NCBI GenBank assembly: GCA_973895155.1
Contig: OZ316899.1
Span: forward strand, 8,246,001 to 8,310,000
Direction: 5' to 3'
Origin: Marsupella aquatica
Lineage: Eukaryota > Marchantiophyta
Length of the DNA: 64,000 nt
In this document: piece by piece, positions 22,669 through 34,600 of the stretch
How the letters are laid out: each line of letters starts with the position of its first letter
Position numbering within the stretch: the stretch's first letter is position 1
Position numbers and translations under genes: made by a program
Notes under the pieces: model-generated
The model's input: only the letters and a program-made list of their open reading frames with translations
What the model was told of the DNA's origin: nothing
Databases searched by the model: none

Positions 22669-24633
22669 ATGTCGGACACGATCCTTTCCAGTTTGGCCAT
22701 ACAATTTTGGACGCAATTCCTGTCTATCGGAGGGCACTTGGCCGACTCGTTGAAACACACCAACCCGTGACAATATAAGATTGAACGCGAGTACGAGAGA
22801 GCCATCCGCCTAGCAGGCCGCCATCACTATCTCCTTATTACTTTGATTACCCATCCCAGATTGAGCTTTACCAACCCAAAGAAATATCAGGGTACTTTGA
22901 TGGAGGCAAATATATCGGCTTCTGGGAGGCATTGCTTTGGCTCCCGGACGAGGTCTTCAATATCTCAGGCACGATCAACTTACAGCAGCACCATTTTGAC
23001 CACATCCCCGCTCGGGTCTGGGACATCATCAACAGCAAGTCCAGCGCTACCCGATCTACAAGGGCGTCTACACTTGCATCAGAAAACCTCTACCGGCACC
23101 TACAAAATTTCATGGCAACCACACCATCGACCACCGGTGCCAGCCCAGCCGTGCCCGCACCAGCACCAGCTCAGGCTTAGGCTCCGCCTGAGCTTAGCCA
23201 ACCCCCGCCACCAGTGGCCCCGCCCCTACAGGTGAGATCGGTCATCAACGCTGTGGACCTCAGCAACGACAAAGAGGCTACCTTACCCTTGCTCAGGCGG
23301 CCTAGAGGAGAAAGTACCCAGGGAGCCGGCACTACATCGCCCCTTCCCCAGGCCCGGACCAGAGTAGCGGCTCCAGAGGACAACACGGTGACCGTAGCCG
23401 CCCCGGCCCCAATACTAATGGCGGTGGCACTACCTACACCCGATCGAGAGGATGGGGAGGTGTCACCCTCCCCGAGCCAGTCTCGGGGAAAGAAGAGGAA
23501 GGAACTCGCAGCTATATCTGGGCTACCCATGGCCACGGTAGCCGCGGCCAAGGTAACAATGCACCGCATGGGGAAAAAGGTGCATAAGAACATCCTCCAC
23601 CCCAAACATGCGGTGTACTCGAAGACTCAAGGGTTCAAGCACCTCGCCTCCCTCCCCTGGAACACCTGCAGATCTACGAGGAGGACATGACGGAGTCGTC
23701 AAGAATTATGACAACGTCCGTCAGCATACTTGGCTGCGGGGGAGGAATATGTCCCTCACAGAGGAGCGGCTCAGGATGATCTTTGGGCTACCCGAGGGCG
23801 ATCACCGAGTCGAGTCACGAGCTCCCGAGGGCAAGGGAGCCAAGTACCAATCCTTGAGTTTTCCCTCCGGGGGGTCAGTGGACAACGGGTTCGTGATGAG
23901 GACCTGCCTCATCCCCGAGATAGTTGAGCGACTGGAGTTCCAGAGGTACGCCCTCCACATGATGGAACCCCGGGGCGAGATCTCCGCTGCCCAGGTTATC
24001 CAGGTCAAGAACTATCGACCTAGGAAGTGGGCTTCGTACTTCGCTAAGAAGTTCCATGAAGAGATGGAGCGGCGAAGGAAGTCGCTATACATTGGCGAGA
24101 AGGCATATTTTGGGAGCCACATCGAGATCATTCTCGAGTGGTACGCCCGGTTTGATCGACGAACCCTTCCCCGGGTCAACGTAACTAAGTTGGTCCCGAC
24201 TAAGTGGATCTTCCCGGCCTTGGAGAGACGGCCTCAACCCGAGGCCTGAAGTCTGGCGGCGACGCAGGCCTCACCCATCCAACCTCCACAGGTAGCGGTA
24301 GCCGTGGCCGAAGAAGTACCGGAAGAGGTAGTGATTGCAACCTTAGACGCGATCAACCAGGCCGGGCCTGGTGCAGAAGTTGGGGCGGTGGAGGCCTTGC
24401 CCAAGCCCGAGGGTCCAGAAGACCCACTAGTGGCTATTCCAGAGGACGGCCCGATGGTGGAGGAGGACACTCCAGCCCCTTCCAATACTACATCCCCAGG
24501 GCTGGATGTCACTACCCCGGCTCCCACGCGAGTTAACGTCTGCCCGTGCCCAACTCCAGACGGGCATAACCTGGACCACCCGGAACTCTTCGTATCGAGT
24601 ACATTTCTAAGTGGGCTTTTGGGTTCTCCTTAA
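22669..24633 (+). pseudogene. LTR-encoded FGLP-domain protein of element A
   Basis: It starts MSDTILSSLAIQFW (22669). After a TGA and a frameshift near 22840 it continues YQPKEISGYFDGGKYIGFWEALLWLPDEV, written here as one region at about 22876-22965. A Pro/Ala-rich linker (to 23500) with a KKRKE patch follows, then a domain at about 23690-24249 with NMSLTEERLRMIFGLPEGD, VDNGFVMRTCLIPEIVERL, GEISAAQVIQVKNYRPRKW. That domain lines up with YLTPRVIAKVFGLPMGN..HIGEMIDFLRV..EIGKAQVYLAERP of the B LTR protein. A Pro/Glu tail ends at 24633. The coiled coil expected next is deleted here but present at 5086-5573. The function is unknown. Confidence 0.65.
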
Positions 24634-25061
24634 TTCCTTAATTCCTTTGTGTAAATTGAGATTTCTGTTATGTATGTATGCATGTATGAGTCTCGTGTGC
24701 AAGTATCAATGTCGGGCTGAACACGTTATGCCAACCGTGCACGGGGTGCAGGATACGGGTATGGGGTTGCAAGCCCGAGTTGAACTCTTGTACTAACGGA
24801 TCCGGATCAAAGGCGGTAACATGAAGGCTTAGAAGTCCGTGAGCCGGGGTCGACCCCGTGTCGACTAAGGTATGTTCCGGCGGTGGAACACAAACTATAC
24901 TTAGGAGGTGTCTGTACATAACAGTAAGCGCACTTAGCGCTAGTTTACGTGAATTAGGAGCATTTTGTGCGTCCCTCCCTGTCCGAACCCTCATATTCAC
25001 AAAGGATGTGCCTGTCTAAGCCAAAGCCTGGGTTAAGGCCTAGGCTGACGACGTGACAGCA

Positions 25062-26886
25062 TCATCGATTCCAGTCACGGTACTCCATATACCATGGGCA
25101 GTTTTGACGTTCCCAATCGTAGACTACTCTGCCATTAGGAACTTGGCCATCACATGGATACATGCTAAGGCTCCCTTTCGGCTCCATCCAAGATGTGAGT
25201 GCCCATGGCAGCTCTTTCAATACGGATGCATTCATGTTCTCCTGATTGATTAGAAATCTTGTCACGCACCTCTTTATGTCAATTCAAATTTCCCCGCCTA
25301 GTTTCAGTGATTTCTCTTGCACATAAGCTCAATAAAGCCTTCTGTAGAGCTTTGCAAATCCTCTATCCCGGAAAACTCACGGTACATCTGTGTTTGGTAG
25401 GCCTTTGCAGCAAAATCGGTCAAAATCACACAACCAACGTGGTCAATGTAACACCACATTGACCAGACCGCTAACCAGGATCTAATTGCAGCATCACCAT
25501 TGCTACGTGGATGGTGATACATACTCTTCTCCTCCTTCGTTCCAAAATGAGCTTTCAATAGCTTTACTCTGCACTCTGTAGTTACCCAAGCCCCAGCAAA
25601 CAAGCGGACCCTATCCAAGCCAACCTGTACATTCATCACATCCTGCTTGGCATCCTTTGACAACTTGTGATACAGCTGCCGACATACCGGCATGAACTGG
25701 TCTCCATTGGCCGGATTCACGTAGGCTGGAAGCTTGGGGAAATTGTTGTCCCAGGCCTTGCATGCAACAATAATCATTGCCTCCGTCTCCTCCTCAGTTC
25801 TCTTCACACTCCACGGGTGCCCATGAGCTGCGTCTTGTGCCATCTCCTTGGAGATATTGATTTGTTCCGCTTCAATGTTTGACCAAGACATGATGTACAT
25901 AGCGGCTTCTTTTGTCATATTCTTCGAGTACCAAGTCTTCCCATGTCCTCAATTTTGGGCCTTCATGAAAGTCTCCATTGTCTCCTTTGACATGAGCAAA
26001 CTGTACTCCTCCAATGGAGTGTTCAATAGCTTTGCAACCCGATCAGCGTCATTAAACCAGGACGTCTTCACGACAGTCGCACTTATCCTGAAAATGACAA
26101 ACAGTACTCATAGCGGCAATTTCAAAGAGGCTCCCCAAGATGGCACACAAGGTTTACACAAATGGGTAATCACATTTTGCAAAAAGACGCAAATGAGAGT
26201 ACTTACGAGTTGAGAGTGTGCATTGCTTGCTCAACCTTCTTGAATCCGTCACACGGATGGTATTGCAATTGATCTGGATACTCATAAGCAACTGCGGACC
26301 AGGCTGTGTATCTGTGGTTTCCATCAAAAACCCAAAACATCTTGTCCTTAAGGACTTTGAACTCCTCTAATGTATCGCACTCTTGCTCAAATTGTTCATT
26401 GAGCTGAGTCCATAGAGGGTCCCAAAATGGCTTGAAGTCTGTCACTGTCTGCGTTTCTCCAATTTCATTGAACTCAGTAATGTGGAACTCGTTGAGCTTC
26501 ACAACATAGTCGCTCTCTTTGAATCCTTTTTTTAATTTTGCAACCAACTCATCCTGAAGATTCCTCACTGCCTCCATTGGCATGAGCCGGCACAAGGGGA
26601 TCCAGGGCGGATCCTTACTAAACTTTGTCTCATACTTGGAGATGATTGACTCCCAGGCTCCCTTCTTAGCAATATCAGCCAATTCCGTCGCTCCAGTAGG
26701 CTCAAATGATATCTGCTTTGGCTCAAACTTCCTCCTGGAGTTGACTGACTCCATAAGTGGACCACCCTGTGAGCACGTCAGTCAAGACATGACTGGCGAA
26801 GGAGACTTGGATCATGGTTTCTTACTCCGCTGAGAAGTTTGGCTGTCGGCAGGTCCAGCTCCAGTCGAGTCTTTCCTCTTCGGCAT
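25062..26886 (-). pseudogene. ParB/Srx-like domain protein, paralogue 1 (3' end cut by element A)
   Basis: A probable first exon starts MPKRKDSTGAG (26886). The main exon (26754-26207) carries IPLCRLMPMEAVRNLQDEL, then KDKMFWVFDGNHRYTAWS. An I-P-L..L strand followed by DGNHR..A is the ParB/Srx-fold signature. An intron (26206-26088) has GTAAGT and TTTTCAG ends. The next exon gives TSWFNDADRVAKLL, a TGA at 25951-25949, AAHGHPWS, VGLDRVRLFAG, and ends near LSMYPCDG..WERQNCPWYMEYRDWN at 25075. Element A abuts at 25058, where the + paralogue continues about 14 codons more. The N-terminus is basic. Its biochemical activity is unknown; ParB-fold proteins bind DNA or nucleotide. Confidence 0.6.
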
Positions 26887-28014
26887 TTTGACCTTAGATT
26901 ACATGAGAAATAAAAGAGTTATTACTCGACAATAGCTGGACCTATAAACCTGACAAGATCTCAACGAGCCCCGCCGAGAGAGCCAGTTTACAAGGATACG
27001 CGGGGTCCAGCCTCTCACACATTTGATTCATCTACAAATGGATTTGACATATCAAAAAAAGGGGGAGCCAAGAGAAAAACCTCAGAGAATCACCAACGCT
27101 CACTGAAAATCACTATCGCAAATGCTCACAAAAAATTGTTGTTGCAAATGCTCACGGAGAAGCGTCCACTAGCTCATTGCCTCAAAACACCAATGCAATC
27201 GAGTAGACATGATAACAGGGTTGCACAGGAGAGTTTACCGTGAGTGGGACGACTGAAGAAGAGCAAGAACAACGCGGATGTGAGTGCGGAGAAGTGAGAG
27301 ATTGCACAAACCAATATGCGAAGATTGAGGAAGAGTGCGGATTAGAGCGCAAACGAGTAAGGGATTGCGCAGAAGAGTGAGGCAGAGTGAGAAGGTTCTA
27401 GGATTAGTGATAAAGACGAGCGCCAAACCTAAGGTCACACCGTGGAAGAGTGACGAGGAAGGAACGACATCCACTTCAAGGAATAACGTACCGCAGGTAC
27501 TGCACAACACTAAAGTACGCAATAGATACGGGAGATCCTAACTATACTTCAATACGTACATGTTGTTAACGGCCCAAACAAGAAAGTACACAATGCTAAC
27601 GCGAGTATTGACCACCACTAGTACGAGAGAGTTTAGGATACATTTAGGGTACAATTAGGGACTTCGGCCTACAACTCAAACGAGTCCGAATCTAGGAGAC
27701 CCTTGCCGTCATTTCATTCTGAGGCCTACTAAGACGTGTCAACATCTCGGTGCCTCAGCTCAAAGAGGAAATGGTTGCCCACATGCATTATCATTTGGGT
27801 GGCTTAACTAAAAGAGGAAATTGGGGTTAAGAGAAGGGGGAAGAGCACAAGTCGACAAGATCAAGGAGGGTTTGTTGGAGGAGACTTAATAAATGCGGCC
27901 AATTATGTTTAGGGTTTTGTTTTAGTAAAGAATTTAGGGTTTAGGGTTTAGGGTAAAATATGAGAAGTAGAAAAAAGTCCAACACTCTAGTGAACTTCAT
28001 GGTAGAAAAGTACG
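26887..28014. other. Gene-free stretch with telomere-type repeat
   Basis: I find no supportable gene. Short duplicated phrases occur (for example TTGTTGTTGCAAATGCTCAC near 27137 against TCGCAAATGCTCAC near 27116). The only clear structure is three TTTAGGG units at 27933-27953. Confidence 0.5.
27933..27953 (+). repeat. Interstitial (TTTAGGG)3
   Basis: There are three perfect units of the plant telomere heptamer, with two degenerate ones upstream (27907-27914). The run is too short to be a chromosome end. It borders the tandem array that starts at 28015. Confidence 0.85.
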
Positions 28015-29060
28015 CCTCTTGGGTCAAAAAGGTTGCCAGATGAGACCCAACCTCTCAGAGACCCTCTCTGAGATGGAGTTGTGGGCATACTTTGGCCAGA
28101 TGACACAACTTGTGGACCCTCTTAACAGTTTCAAAGGGTTAGCTACAACATACACTGTGTCTCTCAGAAACCCTCTCCGACATGAAATTAAGGGTATTAT
28201 GTTTCAAAGGAAGGACCCAAATTGGTTCTATCCCACATCTGATGTTAGAGACCCTCTCTGAGATGGAGTGGTGTGGCCCGAACGGCCAGACGGAAAAAAT
28301 TGTCAATCGCGTCTTGGGTGGAAAGGGAAGCAAGATTGCAACCCAATCGCTCGGAGACCCTCTCTGAGATGGAGTTGTGTGCCCCAAGTGGCCAGAGAGC
28401 AGTTCTCCCAGATGGCCTCTTGGATCAAAAAGGTAGTCAAATGAGACCCAGTCTCTCGGAGACCCTCTTTGAGATGGAGTCATGGGCGTACTTTGGCCAG
28501 ATGACACATTTTGTGGACCCTCTTAACAGTTTCAAAGGGTTTGCTACAACATACACTGTGTCTCTCAAAGACCCTCTCCGAGATGAAATTAAGGGTATTC
28601 CGTTTCAAAGGAAGGACCCAAATTGGTTCTATCCCACATTCGATGTCAAAGACCCTCTCTGAGATGGAGTGGTGTGGCCCAAACGGCCAAACGGCAAAAA
28701 TTGTCAATCGTGTCTTGGGTGGAAAGGGAAGCGAGATTGCAACCCATCGCTCGGAGACCCTCTCTGAGATGGAGCTGTGTGCCACAAGTGGCCAGAGAGC
28801 AGTTCTCCGAGATCGCCTATTGGGTCAAAAAGGTTGCCAAATGACACGCAGCCTCTTGGAGGCCCTCTCTGAGATGGAGTCGTGGGCGTACTTTGGCCAG
28901 ATGACACCACTTGTGGACCCTCTTAACAGTTTCAAAAGGTTAGCTACAACATACACTGTGTTTCTCAGAGACCCTATCTGAGATGAAATTAAGGGTATTC
29001 CATTTCAGAGGAAGGACCCAAACTAGTTCTATCCCACATTTGATGTTAGAGACCCTCGCC
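28015..29060 (+). repeat. ~400-bp tandem repeat, 2.6 copies
   Basis: Units start at CCTCTTGGGTCAAAAAGG (28015), 28416 and 28816, a period of 400-401 bp. The third is cut near 29060. Each unit holds several copies of a partly palindromic phrase, CTCGGAGACCCTCTCTGAGA followed by TGGAG. Reading frames through it are side effects of the repeat and I do not call them genes. Confidence 0.9.
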
Positions 29061-29194
29061 AAAATACAAGGATGAACCCAAAAGTGCATGCAAAAGCTGA
29101 CCGTACAGTACTTTTCAATGTTTGTACAATCTAATTATGTGTGGATCGCGTGTCCATACAAATCTACCATCTCAGAGAGGCTCGCCAAATACAA

Positions 29195-29890
29195 ATACAG
29201 TTGCCCAAATGACCCGAGTCCATCTCAGAGACCCCCGCCAAGAATAATTTAGGGTGGCAACTAAATGACACTTTGAGTGAGGAAGTGTTATATGGGCCGC
29301 AAGTGTCCCCAATCCACCACAGACAGGCTTGCCAGATAGCGCGACCGCATGTCAGAGACCCTCGCCAAGTAGGATTCTAGGTAAAAATCTATGGGAATCC
29401 ATCTCAGAATCTTGGAGACCCCCGCCAAGAATGACTTGGGATGAAAAGTAAATGACACTCAACGACCAAGGAAGTCCCTAATCCACCACAAAAAGGCTCG
29501 CCAGCTAGCACGACCGCATGTCAGAGACCCTTGCCAAGTAGGATTCTAGGTAAAAGTCTATGAGAATCCATCTCAGAATCTCGGAGACCCCCGCGCAAGA
29601 ATGACTTGGGATGAAAAGTAAATGACACTCAACGACCAAGGAAGTCCCTAATCCACCACAGAGAGGCTTGCCAGATAGCACGACCGCATGTCAAAGACCC
29701 TCGCCGAGTAGGATTCTAGGTAAAAGTCTATGAGAATCCATCTCAGAATCTCAAAGACCCCCGCCGAGAATGACTTGGGATGAAAAGTAAATGACACTCA
29801 GCGACCGAGGAAGTCCCTAATCCACCACAGAGAGGCTCGCCAGATTGCGCGACCGCATGTCAGAGACCCTTGCCGAGTAGGAAGTCGGAA
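29195..29890 (+). repeat. 169-170-bp tandem repeat, about 4 copies
   Basis: The phrase GCC(A/G)AGTAGGATTCTAGG begins units at 29364, 29533 and 29703, and GCCGAGTAGG at 29872, giving periods of 169, 170 and 169 bp. A more diverged unit precedes at 29195-29363. Shared phrases are CATCTCAGAATCT, GACTTGGGATGAAAAGTAAA and CGACCGCATGTCA. The CTCAGAGACCC phrase links it to the neighbouring 400-bp array. Confidence 0.9.
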
Positions 29891-30419
29891 GGCTATTTAT
29901 TCATCCTTCAAGTCAGGATTTTTGCAAAGGGGATTATAAGCCACACGACGGAAGAAGAAGAAATGTTTTAGGCAAGACCAGACGGAATCTTGGAGAATAT
30001 ACTACATCCCTAGAGTTTGCATGTACCTTCTTGGCGGCTGCTGGCAAATATGTACCTTGTACATGTGTAGAATCTGTACCTTCTTGGCGGCTGCTAGCAA
30101 ATAGGTACCTTCTTTGTGGTACAGTTGTTATATGTACGCTCCGGATTCTACAATCGTTATATGGTATGCACGTTGTCCGGAACGGTATTCTTGGCGTAAA
30201 GTATAGGTACTTTAACATCTGATGTACCGCCCAAGTTCTAAGCCTGAAAGTGCGGTATTATTGGCATAAAGTGGTACCAAGACTTTAACGTCTGATGTAT
30301 AAAGCCAAAGGCCTAGGGACTAACATTCCCAGTGTGGATTTGGGACACATGGCTTCTCTTGTGATAATCCAATCAGTAAGCGGGGATGTTGTTGTTTTTT
30401 GTTAGATTGAGGGAGACAG

Positions 30420-31179
30420 TGTTCGAGTCACTAAGGAGCATGAAGTAGCAAGCCGATTTAGTTTGAAGGTAGGGGATTTCATGATTTACGAGGAGAGAGA
30501 AGATGGGTTGTCCACTTCTGCTAAATCCAAAGGCGATGGAGATGAGCAAGAGTGGTATCTGAAATGTGGCGTGTCCTATACTATCTGCAAAAAGAAAGCA
30601 AGTTCATGCAATGTTAGTGAGGGTCTTGGAGATTTTGCACACTCCCCACAGATTGATGAACCAGGTGAATTATGGAACAATACACCGCGTCAGAAATTGC
30701 CCCAATTTTGGGAGGACATTCACCAAGTTGGTAGACCCCACTCAAATTTGTTGCCAATGTGGCGGGATGTTGGAGAGGCAGATGAGCCAATGAAGGAGAC
30801 ACCTCGACCCAACGCAATCAATCTCAGAGGGGGTCTTCGACATGGTGAACCTTCTTGATTGAGTACACCTAGGTCAAATTCATTCCATATGTGGGAAGAT
30901 GTTGGAGACGTGGATACACCAGTGAAGGAGAAACCTCGATCAAGTGCATTCAATCTCAAAGGGGGTCTTCGAGATGGTGAACCTTCTCAGACAAGTACAC
31001 CTGGGTCCAATTCATTCCAAATGTGGGAGGATCTTGAAGATGGTGATACACCAGTGAAAGAGAAACCTCAATCAAGTGCATTCAATCTCAGAGGGGGTCT
31101 TCGAGATGGTGAACCTCCTCGGACAAGTACACCTGGGTCCAATTCATTCCAAATGTGGGAGGATCTTGGAGGGTATAAC
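30420..31179 (+). pseudogene. MULE-like family N-terminal module followed by 44-residue repeats
   Basis: The frame VTKEHEVASRFSLKVGDFM, with QEWYLKCGVSYTI further on, aligns with the N-termini of the transposase-like copies at 35.4 kb (VSEEYLGVRFDVTKE..GASYT) and 39.8 kb (VSETYLCGRFDLRMND..GLSYT). It then turns into 3.5 tandem copies of a 44-residue (132-bp) unit: STPGSNSFQMWEDL..DTPVKEKP..SAFNLRGGLRDGEP. A TGA at 30856-30858 breaks the first unit. The fourth unit is cut at about 31179 by a small inverted-repeat element. The transposase domain is absent. The role of the repeats is unknown. Confidence 0.5.
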
Positions 31180-31387
31180 CACCGTGCTAGCAAATAGTAA
31201 ATAGATATTCTCATACGAGCCAATTTTGCCTTGTACAAGCAAAATTTTGTCTTGTACGAGTAAACAAGTTCCTCCTATGAGCATATCTATTTACTCGTAC
31301 GAGTTTCTGTTTTCTTGTATGAGTTTCTGTTTTCTTGTATGAGTATTTTTTTTTCTTGTATGCATTTTAGTTTCTTCTCTTCACGGT
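31180..31387. mobile_element. Small inverted-repeat (MITE-like) element
   Basis: The left end TATAACCACCGTGCTAGCAAA resembles the left end of the element at 58028, and an inverted CACGGT lies at 31382-31387. Inside, AGTAAATAGATAT (31196) pairs with ATATCTATTTACT (about 31284), and CTTGTACGAGTAAA pairs with TTTACTCGTACGAG, so it folds back. It interrupts the fourth 44-residue repeat. The right end is uncertain. Confidence 0.4.
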
Positions 31388-31645
31388 ATGTAGCGTCCAT
31401 ATATGCAATAATTGTGCAAACAATATTATGGTGGGTCCCACCATTGTACAACATCGGAGGAAATTTCTTGACAATTTCACACAAGGACTCCAATATATTG
31501 CCACAAAATATGAAGTCGAAACAAAGTCATACAATACCGGCGCTAGTATTGTATTATACAAAAAAACAACACTTTAAGAACTCACACTTCTGCCCGTTAG
31601 AAAAGACAAACTACAATTGTAGTTGTTCAACGATAAAGCAACAGT

Positions 31646-34600
31646 CTACGTTCTCGTTCCCAACTGCCTATCAAGTATGTAACGGACTTCTCCCAACGTT
31701 AGAATTGGCTGGCTACATAATGTCGAATCGAGCACATCCAGTTTGAACACATTCTTGAACACCCAATACACATGTTTGCAAGGCATGTAAGGCTTCCGAT
31801 AAGTATGCCGATGGTAGAAATCCTCGCAAGAGCAACATGGGAAACAACATATCTGAACCCAATAAGAGGTGACTGATCTCTCATGTTCATGGGTCCGGAT
31901 ACAAAACTGTTTCCCCGACGCATTTCCACTCGTGATCTCTCTCTCTCCAATGACGCTCATCACTTCTTTTTCAGAGGCTTCAATTCTCTTCAAATGTGTT
32001 TGGGTAAGATGCACTCTTTGCAAGCATTTCTTCCCGTTCCTTGAAGCGCACCTCACAGATGGGTCAGTTAGGTTGATCCTCTCCGGGAAAAGATTGACAT
32101 CAATCTGTAACGCAGAAGGCAATGGTGCTTCGATTTCATCTCCACGGCCTTCAGAGAGAATAAGTCCTTGTTCTTTCAAAAATTGAATCTCTGCTCCAGA
32201 AAGATTGGTCCCTTTGGCAATTGGGAGATGTGAAGGAACATTGGGAATGTTCGAGACTCCTCTCCTTGTTGTGCTTCGATGATAGTGGTTGTTGGGGCAA
32301 AACCATATTTGATCGTTATAAGGTTGCCCCCTGAACATTCTGCATCCTCTCACGGAAATTGCAACAACACCATCTGGATTCGGAAGGCCAACCTTCTTTA
32401 CTCAATTTCGACATTCATCACGACTACCTCCCCGTCCAAGGGTTCTGTTACACATTGGACCCGCACCCCGTTTTCAGGTCCAACGCAACTGCCAGGCACC
32501 GGGAGGTACTTCACTTTCCATTGGGGAAACTGAATGACAATATGCAGTCTCGACAGGTCTTGCAGGTGTCACTGGTGGGACAGAGGATCTCGTTGCTTGA
32601 TGCATAGGTGTGTCAATGACCACAACTTCCTCAGAAGCATTGCTTTCTGACAAATTATGGACCGCATCAATTCCACCAGCTGAAGGCGTAGAAGGCATTT
32701 TCTCGAAATCAGTGGAATGCAGGTTTCTCCTTTTCAAACCTTTTGTATTTGGTGAAGTAACAAGGATGGTATCATGCCTGTGCGAGTCTTCTGCCGAGAC
32801 GTTCCCAGTTGCATGTCCTTTTCGTTTCACCGATCGAGTTACAACATCACCATTCAATGGAACGCTTCTTTCCAAATCAAACTCAACAGCGTTTGACAGG
32901 AGGAGATTGGTGGCTTCCTCAAAGAGACGCGGTGACCCCGCCAGGTCCACCGATCTGAAGGCAAGCTCAAAAATAGTTGGGTCAGTTCCTCTGCTCAATC
33001 CCCTTTTGTATGTAGTATAAGCAGCAATTTGAGCAACCGCTCTATTTTGGTCCGTTTTGCATCCTTCAAACAGACCAACCTTTTTTTTCCAGTTGCCATG
33101 CTTTCATTCCAGCATGCCTAGATTCCGAACTAGTACAATTAGGAATCATCCCAGCCTCTTCGGCACTCTTGCTCTGAAACATTGCACGCAAGGGTTTAGT
33201 ACATGTAAGAAATTGCACACAAAAGTGGCAACACAATGGAAATAACAATAGCGCCAGACGCTAATAAACTGATGATGATATTTCCATGTAAAGAACCATT
33301 TAACACAGAATAAAGGTAGTCCTTACATCACTCATAGTCCAAACGGATTATTAGCGCTCGGCGCTACTATTGCGGATAAGGAACTCTTCTATCTCACACA
33401 TGCTTCACTAGCGCCAAGCGCTATTAATGGGAACATGCATCCTAGAGCAGAGTATAACTCACCAGTCTTATGAAGTTCCCCCATTGTCTCCATTGGACAA
33501 CCCACCAAGACAGCCACCCTTGCAGCATCCGAAGTTTGCCTGAGTGACAATTGCCAGACCTCCACCAGTCATCGATTTCCCTCGAGATTCGATATGCTTT
33601 CAAGAAAGTTGGTGCGTTCCGAAGACGATCCCACATCTCCTTGTGCTCTCCGTGCTTTCCATCTTTTACACCTTCTCGGGAATGACGATGAAAAGATTGG
33701 AAAAAATGAAAGGCATCTGATCTTTCTCGCTCTGGGTCGGGTACACCGTCAAAGAACACGTTTCGAACAACATTCCAACCAGCCTGAGCATTGTCCGCCA
33801 TGAATCCCCGAATTGTAACATCTTGTAAACCATTTTCATCGGCAACCTCTAACATCAAACGCCAGGCTCTCTCTAGAGATTTTGCATCTTCGGCCTTTAG
33901 CTCACAAGTGAATATGGTGCAAAGTGCCCGGTAATGATGATCATATACATGGGCACTGAAAGTAAGCCAATCTGCCGTGCTTCGATGCATCACGTCAAAA
34001 CTTACCCATGAACCCTCTAACGACCCACCAGGTTTCATTCTTTGGAGCAGGTCCAGACCACTCCCGTCACCTTTTACGGTCATTTTAAAGATATGAGCAC
34101 TCTCGTCCCGACAGCCTTGACCAGGGAGCAAGAACCTATGAAGAAAAGGCAGTCGGATACACTTTTGCATCCTCACAAGAAATTCCAGTTCCCCTTTCCC
34201 CTTCTGATCTTGATGGACACTCCTTAACACGGATGCAAACTTCTGAGGAGATGCAACGACCATTAGGGACTCCCAGATTTCCTTCTCTTCTTCAAGAGAG
34301 ATTTCTTCAATAGAGACCTCGCAAATGTATTCGTCAGTGTCTCAGTCGCAGAGTTTTTGATCCCTGTTGGGGATGCCATGGGGTTTGCAGTGAATCCCTT
34401 CTCCAGATGAGACCTTGCAACCTTTTCTGCTTCCCTCGAAAAGACCCGTCGACTGGGATGATTGTGAAATCCCATATGAACAGCTAGTCGCGACATGTGG
34501 GCCAAAGACTTAACGTCAACTTTTGCAGATGGATACATGTAGAACATTAGAGCAGGGCAGGCCTCAACGCACATCGGAGGTTCGGAGCAATGGTGACAAA

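Larger units (their letters stand above)
5086..25058 (+). mobile_element. Ty3/gypsy element A (nested host of other insertions)
   Basis: Visible parts in order: 5' LTR remnant (5086-8068), PBS (8081), gag (8202-9786), protease and RT (10331-12049), RNase H (to 12652), integrase (12653-13475, 18252-18303, 21564-22235) and 3' LTR (to 25058). The two LTR 3' ends (about 7650-8068 and 24630-25058) are closely similar and both end in GTGACA. B and C insertions can be removed with in-frame restoration of the integrase. The right flank is the 3' part of a ParB-like gene (25062 onward, - strand), so A inserted into that gene. Its left edge lies beyond the window, left of the B insertion. Stops and frameshifts show it is dead. 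Confidence 0.85.
22356..25058 (+). mobile_element. 3' LTR of element A with embedded reading frame
   Basis: The right end (GACGTGACA at 25058) and the last ~430 bp match the 5' LTR. The left end is tentative: TGTTCGGGC at 22356 follows a purine-rich AATAAGGGGCG and is the best TG start after the integrase stop. The LTR has a TATA box at 22563 and a frame at 22669-24633. It has lost the coiled-coil part that the 5' copy keeps. The flank at 25059 (GCATC) should be repeated left of the window if this is the element end. Confidence 0.65.

Noticed and set aside
27933-27953. Chromosome end
   Set aside because: There are only three TTTAGGG units, with gene and repeat sequence on both sides.
28019-28981. 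Open frames through the 400-bp array (LSEME/ETLSEM phrases)
   Set aside because: The same phrase appears in several frames and on both strands as a product of the repeat. The array has no conserved frame between units.
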